Assembly (NCBI GenBank): GCA_016709385.1
Contig: JADJMW010000005.1
Span: 372,001-436,000 of the forward strand
Length of the DNA stretch: 64,000 bases
From: Candidatus Rubrivivax defluviihabitans
GTDB taxonomy: Bacteria > Pseudomonadota > Gammaproteobacteria > Burkholderiales > Burkholderiaceae_C
Direction: 5' to 3'
Of this stretch, positions 25,832 to 32,818 are shown piece by piece (within the stretch, counting starts at the first letter, position 1; every line of letters begins with the position of its first letter). Both the position numbers and the translations under genes were made by a program. The notes beneath the pieces are model-generated. The model was not told where the DNA came from, ran no database searches, and worked only from the letters and a program-made list of their open reading frames with translations.

Positions 25832-26932
25832 TCAGGCTCTCCCGTTCGCTGACCCGACGCCTTGCCCGCCACCCGGCGCGGCGGGCCGGTGTTCGGCCGA
25901 CAGCGCGTGCAGGAAACCGCTCACCAGGTTGCCACCGTACAGCGCCGCCTCGTCGACGCCACCCACCAGCAGCGGGCGCAGCGTGGCCAGCAGCGCCAGC
26001 GTCTCGGCTTCGGCCGCGCGCGCCAGGCGTTCGCCCTCGGCCGCGTCGACCCAGGCGAAGCGCAGCTCCTGGCCGGGCCGGGAAGCGGCCAGCCGCGGCA
26101 GGTCGGCACCGATGACGGTGGCGATCTTGGGGTAGCCGCCGGCGGTCTGCGCGTCGGCCAGCAGCACGATGGGCTGGCCGTTGCCCGGCACCTGGATCGA
26201 GCCCGGCACGGTGGCGTCGGACACGATCTCGGGCGCCCCCTGGTGCACCAGCGCCGGGCCTTCCAGGCGCACGCCCATGCGGTCGGCGTCGGTGGTGATG
26301 CGGTAGCCGGACTCGGTGAAGGCGGCCAGCGCGGCCGCGGTGAAATGGTCGGCCTGCGGGCCGGCCACGACGCGGATCGGGTCGGCCGCGGCCGCAGAGG
26401 CGGCCTTCGGGGCGGCCGCCAGCATGCGCTCGGGCCGAGCGCTGGCGGGCACTGCCGGCAGCCGCGCGCCGGCGGCCAGCGCGCGGCCGTCGACGCCGCC
26501 GAGTGCGGCACGTGCATAGGTCGAGGCACTGCCCAGCACCTTCGGCAGCTTCAGCCCTTCGACCGCCACCACCGCGATGCGGCCACGCTCCAGACGGCGC
26601 AGGCGCAGCACGTCACCTGCGGCCAGGGTCAGCGATCGCCAGGACGACAGCAGCCGCCGCTCGCCCGCACTTTCGACCTCGACCGTTGCATCGCCGGCCA
26701 CCGCCAGGCGCAGCGCACCGTCGCGCGCGGCCAGCTGCAGCCCACCGTCGAAACACTCGATGACCGGCGCGCCGCCGTCGTTGCCGACCAGCGCATTGGC
26801 CACGCGCATCAGGCGCGGGTCGAGCACGCCGGCCCAGGGCACGCCGACGCGGCGCCAGCCGCGCCGCCCCGCGTCCTGCACCGAGGCGTAAGCCCCGGGC
26901 GAGACCACCTCGAGCCAGGGCATCGTGCTCAT
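25832..26932 (-). CDS. pxpC: 5-oxoprolinase subunit C (biotin-dependent carboxyltransferase-like)
   Basis: The protein has 366 residues of the KipA/AHS2 family. MPWLEVVSPGAYASVQDAGR, GVLDPRLMRVANALVGND and VPGSIQVPGNGQPIVLLADA are typical. It forms the PxpBC complex that phosphorylates and opens the lactam ring with PxpA. ATG 26932 overlaps the pxpB stop by four bases; an alternative ATG is at 26923. An Ala-rich insert around residues 185-200 separates the two halves. Confidence 0.95.
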   Translation of the reverse strand: MSTMPWLEVVSPGAYASVQDAGRRGWRRVGVPWAGVLDPRLMRVANALVGNDGGAPVIECFDGGLQLAARDGALRLAVAGDATVEVESAGERRLLSSWRSLTLAAGDVLRLRRLERGRIAVVAVEGLKLPKVLGSASTYARAALGGVDGRALAAGARLPAVPASARPERMLAAAPKAASAAAADPIRVVAGPQADHFTAAALAAFTESGYRITTDADRMGVRLEGPALVHQGAPEIVSDATVPGSIQVPGNGQPIVLLADAQTAGGYPKIATVIGADLPRLAASRPGQELRFAWVDAAEGERLARAAEAETLALLATLRPLLVGGVDEAALYGGNLVSGFLHALSAEHRPAAPGGGQGVGSANGRA

Positions 26933-27696
26933 CGCCCGCCCGCCAGCGCTGCGGCGGCCGGCACCGGCGCCAGCCAGCATGCGGGGTCGACTTCCCGCGC
27001 CTGCACCGCGGCTTCGAGCCGCCGGAATTCGGCCATGGGCACCGGCTGAAAGCGCACCCGGTCGCCCACCGCCAGCAGCGAAGGCGACTCCGCGGCGGCG
27101 TCGAACAAACGCACCGGGCAGCGCCCCAGCAGGTGCCAGCCGCCCGGGCTTTCCCAGGGGTAGATGGCGGTCAGGCCGCCGGCGATGGCCACGCTGCCCG
27201 CCGGCACGCGCACGCGCGGCTCGGTGCGCCGCGGCAGGCGCAGCCGCTCGGGCAGGTCGCCCATGAACGGGAAGCCGGGCATGAAGCCGAGCATGTAGAC
27301 GCGGAATTCGGTGCCGCTGTGCAGCGCCACCACCTCGTCGGTCGTGGTGCCGGCGGCAGCGGCGGTGGCCGCCAGGTCGGGGCCGGCCTCGCCTTCGTAG
27401 CACACGGGCAGCCGCCAGTGGCGGCCGTCGACCGGCGGCGCGTGTTCGGCGGCTTTGAACAGCGGCTGCAGCGCTTCGATCAGTTCGGCGCGACCGGTGC
27501 GCAACGGGTCGAAGAAGACCGTCAGCGAGCGGAAGGTGGGCATCGTCTCGATCAGCCCCGGCAGGGCGCCGGCGGCTTGCGCGCGCGCGATGCCGGCGTC
27601 CAGCGCCTGCACCGCCGCCAGCAGCGCGGGGGCGATCGTTTCGCCGAACTCCACCGTGAAGGCGGCGTCGCCGGCATCGAGCAGGCGCAGGGTCAT
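26929..27696 (-). CDS. pxpB: 5-oxoprolinase subunit B (KipI/AHS1)
   Basis: The protein has 255 residues. MTLRLLDAGDAAFTVEFGE, then the ATP-site region HSGTEFRVYMLGFMPGFPFM and VPAGSVAIAGGLTAIYPWES are diagnostic for PxpB. It works as a complex with PxpC and PxpA. It lies 55 bases after the TRAP permease gene, consistent with one long transcript. Confidence 0.96.
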   Translation of the reverse strand: MTLRLLDAGDAAFTVEFGETIAPALLAAVQALDAGIARAQAAGALPGLIETMPTFRSLTVFFDPLRTGRAELIEALQPLFKAAEHAPPVDGRHWRLPVCYEGEAGPDLAATAAAAGTTTDEVVALHSGTEFRVYMLGFMPGFPFMGDLPERLRLPRRTEPRVRVPAGSVAIAGGLTAIYPWESPGGWHLLGRCPVRLFDAAAESPSLLAVGDRVRFQPVPMAEFRRLEAAVQAREVDPACWLAPVPAAAALAGGR

Positions 27697-27751
27697 CGCC
27701 GGGCTTCGTCTTGTGGTGGAAGGGCTGCGAATGCGGGACGCCGCGGCGCCG

Positions 27752-29044
27752 TCACATGCGGTTGGGCAGCCACAGGATCACGTCCTGGAAGTAGTACGAC
27801 AACAGCGCCGCCAGCAGCATCAGGAAGAACATCGGTATGGCGGCGCGCGCCACGTAGGTCAGGTCGTGCCGGGTCAGCCCCTGCAGCACGAACAGGTTCA
27901 GCCCCACCGGTGGCGTGATCTGCGCCAGTTCCACCAGCAGCACCGTGAAGATGCCGAACCAGATGAGGTCGAAACCCGCCGCCTGCACCGTGGGCAGCAG
28001 CACGCCGATGGTCAGCACCACCATCGAGATGCCGTCGAGGAAGCAGCCCAGGATCAGGTAGAACACCGTCAGCGCCAGCACCAGCGCAAACGGCGACAGG
28101 TTCAGCGCGGTGATGAATTCGGCCAGGTGGCGCGGCAGGCCGACGAAACCCATGGCCAGCGTCAGGAAGGCGGCACCGGCCAGGATCAGGCCGACCATGC
28201 AGTACACGCGGCAGGCCGCACCCAGGCCGCCGACGAAGGTCTTCCAGTTCAGGCTGCCTTCCACCGCCGCCAGCACCAGCGCGCCGAGCACGCCGATGGC
28301 GGCCGCCTCGGTGGCCGTGGCCAGGCCCGAATAGATGGAGCCGAGCACGGCGCCGATCAGCAGCACCACCGGGATCAGGTGGCGCGAAGCGTGCAGCTTG
28401 GCGGCCAGGCTCATCGTCTCGCCGGCCGCCGGAATCTGCGACGGATTGAGCAGCGACCAGACGATGATGTAGCCCATGAACATCGCCGCCAGCACGATGC
28501 CCGGCACGATGCCGGCGATGAAAAGCTTGGCGATCGAGACGTCGGCGGCGACGCCGTAGACGATCATGATGATCGAAGGCGGGATCAGCAGGCCCAGGGT
28601 GGCCGCGCCGGCCAGCGTGCCGACGGCGATCTTCTCCGGGTAGCCGCGCTGGCGCAGTTCGGGCAGCGCGATGCGGCCGATGGTGGCGCAGGTGGCCGCC
28701 GAAGAACCCGACACCGCCGCGAAGATGGTGCTGCCGATGACGTTGACGTGCAGCAGCCGGCCCGGCAGGCGTTCCAGCCAGGGCGCCAGGCCCTTGAACA
28801 TGTCCTCGCTGAGCTTGGTGCGGAACAGGATCTCGCCCATCCACAGGAACAGCGGCAGCGCGGTCAGCGTCCAGCTCGAGGTGGAACCCCAGATCGTGAG
28901 CACCATGCTGTCGCCCACCGGGCGGCTGGTGGCGAATTCCATCGCCACCAGGGCCACGGCCAGCAAGGCCATGCCGACCCACAGGCCGGAGGCCAGGGCC
29001 ACGAAGAGCAGCACGACGAGCGCGATGGCGAAAAGCACGTCCAT
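27752..29044 (-). CDS. dctM: TRAP transporter large permease (DctM type)
   Basis: The protein has 430 residues with about 12 membrane helices. STIFAAVSGSSAATCATIG, TLAGAATLGLLIPPSIIMIV and ELAQITPPVGLNLFVLQGL are the conserved DctM signatures. It forms the Na+-driven transport channel with DctQ. ATG 29044 was chosen because MDVLFAIALVVLLFVALASG starts directly with helix 1. The transported solute is inferred from the operon to be 5-oxoproline. Confidence 0.95.
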   Translation of the reverse strand: MDVLFAIALVVLLFVALASGLWVGMALLAVALVAMEFATSRPVGDSMVLTIWGSTSSWTLTALPLFLWMGEILFRTKLSEDMFKGLAPWLERLPGRLLHVNVIGSTIFAAVSGSSAATCATIGRIALPELRQRGYPEKIAVGTLAGAATLGLLIPPSIIMIVYGVAADVSIAKLFIAGIVPGIVLAAMFMGYIIVWSLLNPSQIPAAGETMSLAAKLHASRHLIPVVLLIGAVLGSIYSGLATATEAAAIGVLGALVLAAVEGSLNWKTFVGGLGAACRVYCMVGLILAGAAFLTLAMGFVGLPRHLAEFITALNLSPFALVLALTVFYLILGCFLDGISMVVLTIGVLLPTVQAAGFDLIWFGIFTVLLVELAQITPPVGLNLFVLQGLTRHDLTYVARAAIPMFFLMLLAALLSYYFQDVILWLPNRM

Positions 29045-29069
29045 GGGAACCTCGGCAGCGGTAGGGGGG

Positions 29070-29585
29070 TCAGTCGGCGCGCGGCGCGTCGGCACCGGGC
29101 TCGGCAAAGAACGGCCGGCCGGACAGGGCCGACCACAGCGCCTGCGCGAAGGCCAGCGCAAAGCCCACGCAGCCCAGCGCCATGCTCAGCTGCGGGATCC
29201 ACATCGGCGTGGCGTCGCCGGTGGGTGCCACGTCGTGCAGCGTGTACGACACCCACACCAGCCGCACCGCGAACCACGCCAGGTACAGCGAGATGGCCAC
29301 ACCCAGGCCCAGTGCGAAGACCTCCATGCGATGGCGCGTGCGCGGTTTCACGTGGTCCAGCAGCAGCGTGGCGCGGATGTGCTCGTTGCGCTGCAGCGTG
29401 GACGGCAGCGCCAGGAACAGCGCGGCGGCGATGGCATAACCGGCGTAGCCGTCCAGCCCCGGGAGGTCCCAGCCCAACAGGCGCGCCATGATGTTCAGCA
29501 TGATCGCCACGAAGGCGCCGACCATGGCCACGCCGGCCAGCATGAGCAGGACGCGATAGAAGCCGAATGCCATTCGATGCAGCAT
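29070..29585 (-). CDS. dctQ: TRAP transporter small permease (DctQ type)
   Basis: The protein has 171 residues with four membrane helices. The helix 1 region MLAGVAMVGAFVAIMLNIMA and the conserved RNEHIRATLLLDHV fit the DctQ family. It lies 25 bases before dctM. A strong hairpin lies between it and the binding-protein gene. Confidence 0.92.
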   Translation of the reverse strand: MLHRMAFGFYRVLLMLAGVAMVGAFVAIMLNIMARLLGWDLPGLDGYAGYAIAAALFLALPSTLQRNEHIRATLLLDHVKPRTRHRMEVFALGLGVAISLYLAWFAVRLVWVSYTLHDVAPTGDATPMWIPQLSMALGCVGFALAFAQALWSALSGRPFFAEPGADAPRAD

Positions 29586-29672
29586 GGATCAACCCCGGAA
29601 GAACAGTCGAAAGACGCGGCGCGTGCGCCGCATCGCCTTGGCGCGGCACCGCGCCAGGCGGGCCGCGGCGCC

Positions 29673-29700
29673 GCAGCGGCGTCATTCCTGACGCCGCTGC
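29673..29700 (-). other. 12-bp intercistronic stem-loop between dctP and dctQ
   Basis: GCAGCGGCGTCA (29673-29684) and TGACGCCGCTGC (29689-29700) form a perfect 12-bp stem with a TTCC loop, starting six bases past the dctP stop. No T-run follows on the transcribed strand. Such hairpins after binding-protein genes often stabilise the upstream message, so the abundant periplasmic protein outnumbers the permeases. That role is inferred here. Confidence 0.6.
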
Positions 29701-29705
29701 CTGCG

Positions 29706-30671
29706 TCACTTCTTGCGATAGGCGTCGATGATGGCCTTGCCGTCCGGGCCCGCCGTGGCCAGCCACTCGTTGGTCATCTGCTCGCCCACCTTCTGCAGCG
29801 CCAGGCGCACGCTCTCCGAGGGCGGCGCCACGGTCACGCCGTTGGCCTTCAGGATGGCGATCGAGTCGGTGTCGACCTGCTCGCTCATCTTCCAGCCGCG
29901 CGCCTCGGCCTCGGCCGCGGCCTTCAGCACGGCGTCCTGCGTGGCCTTGTCCAGCGCGTCGAAGGCCTTCTGGCTGACCGCCGTCACGTTGCGCGGCAGC
30001 CAGCCGTTGACGGGGTAGAAATATTTCACCTGCTCGTACAGCTTGCCGTCGGCGCCGCTGGCGCTGGAGGTGAGGAAATTGTTCACCGCGCCGGTGGCCA
30101 GGGCCTGGCCGAGTTCGGGCAGCTGGATCGTCACCGGCGAGGCGCCGAGCAGCTGCGCGATCTTGGTCGTGGCCGGGTTGTAGGCGCGCATCTTGGTGCC
30201 CTTGAAGTCGTCGGCGGTATTGATCGGCTTCACCGAATACAGCGACTGGCCGGGCCACGGCACCGAGAACAGCATCTTGATGCCCTGCCCCGCCAGCACC
30301 TTTTCCTGCACCGGCCGCGTCGCGTCGTACAGGCGCCTGGCGTCGGCGTAGCTGGTGGCGAGGAAGGGGATGGAGTCGGCGCCGAACAACGGGTTCTCGT
30401 TGGCCATGCCGGAGATGATGAATTCGCCGGCCTGCGCCATGCCGGTCTGGATGGCGCGCTTGATCTCGGGCTGCTTGAACAGCGACGCCCCCGAGTGCAC
30501 GGTGATCACGAGCTTGCCGCCGGTGGCGGCCTTCACGTCGGCGGCGAACTGCTCCAGGTTCTTGGTCTGGAAGGTATTGGCGCCGTAACCGCTGGGCAGG
30601 TCCCACTTGGTCTGCGCGCTGGCGGCGGTGGCACAGGCCAGGACGGCGGCGCCGAGGATGAACGACTTCAT
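29706..30671 (-). CDS. dctP: TRAP transporter substrate-binding protein (DctP type), likely 5-oxoproline
   Basis: The protein has 321 residues. MKSFILGAAVLACATAASAQ is a cleavable Sec signal. The mature part has the DctP fold with the central helix TKMRAYNPATTKIAQLLGA, where the arginine normally binds the ligand carboxylate, and GAVNNFLTSSASG. Bordetella DctP6/DctP7, encoded near oxoprolinase genes, are known pyroglutamate binders. The operon context argues for the same ligand here. Confidence 0.93.
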   Translation of the reverse strand: MKSFILGAAVLACATAASAQTKWDLPSGYGANTFQTKNLEQFAADVKAATGGKLVITVHSGASLFKQPEIKRAIQTGMAQAGEFIISGMANENPLFGADSIPFLATSYADARRLYDATRPVQEKVLAGQGIKMLFSVPWPGQSLYSVKPINTADDFKGTKMRAYNPATTKIAQLLGASPVTIQLPELGQALATGAVNNFLTSSASGADGKLYEQVKYFYPVNGWLPRNVTAVSQKAFDALDKATQDAVLKAAAEAEARGWKMSEQVDTDSIAILKANGVTVAPPSESVRLALQKVGEQMTNEWLATAGPDGKAIIDAYRKK

Positions 30672-30706
30672 GGTGGTCTCCTTTGTGCGATCGACTCGGC
30701 GCAGCT

Positions 30707-31525
30707 TCAGCCGCCGGCGATCTGGTGGTTGAGAAGGTCGGTGATCAGCATCGCGCCCGGGGCGTGCGTGATGCAGAACTCGGTTCGCGCCTGGGCGATG
30801 GCGGCCTGGGGCGTGACGCCGCAGGCCCAGAAGACGGGCAGCTCGCCCGGCAGCACGTCCACGGCGTCACCATAGTCGGGCCGCGAAAGGTCGCCAATAC
30901 CGATTTGCGCGGGGTCGCCCAGGTGCACCGGTGCGCCGTGCACGGCCGGGTAGCGCGCGGTGATCTGCACCGCGCGGATGGCGTGCGCGGCGCTCATCGG
31001 CCGCATCGACACCACCAGCGGGCCGGCAAAGCGGCCGGCGGGCTGCGTCGGCACGTTGGTGCGGTACATGGCGACGTTGCAGCCGCGGTCGACGTGGCGC
31101 AGCGGGATGCCTTCGCTGCGCAGCGCCCACTCGAACGAGAACGAGCAGCCAATGACGAAGGAGACCAGGTCGTCGCGCCACAGCGCGCGCACGTCGGCGG
31201 GCTCGTCGACGAGTTCGCCGTGGCGCCAGACGCGGTAGCGCGGCAGGTCGGTGCGCAGGTCGATGCCGCGGCCCAGCGACGGCAGCGACGGGTCGCCCGG
31301 GTCGCCCACCGCCAGCACCGGGCAGGGCCGCGGGTTGCGCTGGCAGAAGGTGAGGAAGTCGTAGGCGTCGCTGCGCGGCAGCACGACCAGGTTGCCCTGC
31401 ACCAGGTCGTCGGCGGCGCCGCTGGTGTGGCCTTGCGACAGCCCGTCGCGGAAACGCTGGCGCAGTGCGGCACCGCGCCGGGCGGCGTCGTCGTGGAAGA
31501 CATGGGGGGGCCGAGGGGCCTGCAT
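30707..31525 (-). CDS. D-glutamate cyclase family protein (DUF1445, putative hydro-lyase)
   Basis: The protein has 272 residues. FVIGCSFSFEWALRSEGIPL, the HVDRGCNVAMYRTNVP core, GPLVVSMRPMSAAHAI and PVFWACGVTPQAAI are diagnostic for DUF1445/UPF0317. The mammalian homologue domain converts D-glutamate to 5-oxo-D-proline. Placement directly before the TRAP and Pxp genes fits a role in pyroglutamate or D-glutamate metabolism. ATG 31525 precedes the family-like region by about 15 residues. Confidence 0.88.
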   Translation of the reverse strand: MQAPRPPHVFHDDAARRGAALRQRFRDGLSQGHTSGAADDLVQGNLVVLPRSDAYDFLTFCQRNPRPCPVLAVGDPGDPSLPSLGRGIDLRTDLPRYRVWRHGELVDEPADVRALWRDDLVSFVIGCSFSFEWALRSEGIPLRHVDRGCNVAMYRTNVPTQPAGRFAGPLVVSMRPMSAAHAIRAVQITARYPAVHGAPVHLGDPAQIGIGDLSRPDYGDAVDVLPGELPVFWACGVTPQAAIAQARTEFCITHAPGAMLITDLLNHQIAGG

Positions 31526-31629
31526 CGCGTTTCTCCCGTGGTGGCCGGCCGCAGCGCCACCGGCTGCAAACCGGTGCGCATGGTGCGGCGGCGAAGGCGA
31601 TCTGGCAAACGAAAGTTTTGCAGCGCAGC

Positions 31630-32529
31630 TCATCGAATTTTTCGATGCTGTGCGGCCACGCCCCGATGGGCCAGCAGGCTGTCGATGAGCGCACCCTGCG
31701 CCGTGGACGCCGGGTCGACGCGCCAGCTCAGGTGGATGGGCAACGGCGCCAGCGCGGTGTCGCAGGCCAGCGCCTTCAGCGGCAGGCGCTGGGCCAGGCG
31801 CTGCACCACGGCGGCGGGCAGCGTGGCCACGCCCAGGCCGTCTTCCACCAGCTGCGCCATGGCGCTGATCGACGACACGCTGTGCACGCGCAGCGGCTCC
31901 AGCCCCTGGCGGCGCAGCAGGTCGAGCAGCGCCACGTGCGGCTGCGAGCCGCGCTGGAAGGTCATCAGTTCCAGCGCCGCCAGGTCGGCCAGCGTCCAGC
32001 GGCGGCGGCGGTGGCGTGCGGCGTGGCCGGTGAAGACCATCGCCATCGACGGCAGGGCCAGCGCGCGCACGCCGCTGCCACCGGCCGGCAACGCGGCAAT
32101 GGCGATGTCGAGCGTGCCGCGCACGAGCTGGTCCACCAGCACCGGCGAGGTCTCCACGGTGAGTTCCAGCGCCAGCGCGGGCTGCTGCTCGCGCAGCGCG
32201 CGCACCCAGTCCATCAGCCACGAGTGCAGCACCGATTCGATGGCGCCCACGCGCAGCAGCACCGGTTGCGCGCCGGAGCCGCCGAGTTCGGCCTGGATCT
32301 CGCGCTGCAGGTCGAGCAGCCGCTCGGCATAGGCAAAGAAGCGCTGGCCGGCGACGGTGACGCGGAACTGCTTGTCGCGCCGGTCCAGCAGCAGCGTGCC
32401 CAGTTCCTGTTCCAGCGCGGCGATGCGGCTGGACATGGCCGACTGCGTGAGGTGCAGCTTTTCGGCCGCACGCGTGACGCTGCGCAGCAGCACCACCCAG
32501 TAGTAGGCCTCGACGAAGCGCAGGTTCAT
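31630..32529 (-). CDS. LysR family transcriptional regulator
   Basis: The protein has 299 residues. An N-terminal winged HTH (FVEAYYWVVLLRSVTRAAEK and LTQSAMSSRIAALEQELG) is followed by a periplasmic-binding-like effector domain. It is codirectional with, and 104 bases upstream of, the DUF1445-TRAP-pxp-pcp operon, not divergent as is common for LysR genes. It probably controls that operon in response to 5-oxoproline or a related acid. The intergenic TGGCAAACGAAAGTTTTGC near 31602-31621 is a partly palindromic candidate operator. Confidence 0.88.
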   Translation of the reverse strand: MNLRFVEAYYWVVLLRSVTRAAEKLHLTQSAMSSRIAALEQELGTLLLDRRDKQFRVTVAGQRFFAYAERLLDLQREIQAELGGSGAQPVLLRVGAIESVLHSWLMDWVRALREQQPALALELTVETSPVLVDQLVRGTLDIAIAALPAGGSGVRALALPSMAMVFTGHAARHRRRRWTLADLAALELMTFQRGSQPHVALLDLLRRQGLEPLRVHSVSSISAMAQLVEDGLGVATLPAAVVQRLAQRLPLKALACDTALAPLPIHLSWRVDPASTAQGALIDSLLAHRGVAAQHRKIR

Positions 32530-32818
32530 GGCCGGCGCGTCCGGCGCAGGCCGCAGGCTGCAGGCTGGCGCGCCCAGCGGCACTGGCATGGCATCGGCCC
32601 GCTCCTTTTCATGACCGCAGTGTGCGCGAAATCCCGGCCGGCACGACCGCCGGCGCGCGCGTGTCCGGACAGCGGGCACCCGCACCGCATGCCGCCGATC
32701 TGGGGGCCGAAGCCGGCGCATTTCCCGGCTCCGGTGCGCCGCGAGCGCTTCATCATCGCCACCAAGGCTGCCCGTTGCGCCGCGCCGTGCGCGCAACCGC
32801 CGGCAGCATGGAAGCGCC

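Noticed and set aside
27455..29491. Plus-strand open frame opposite the TRAP permease genes
   Set aside because: It is a shadow of dctQ/dctM, very rich in His, Gln and Arg, without any recognisable signature.
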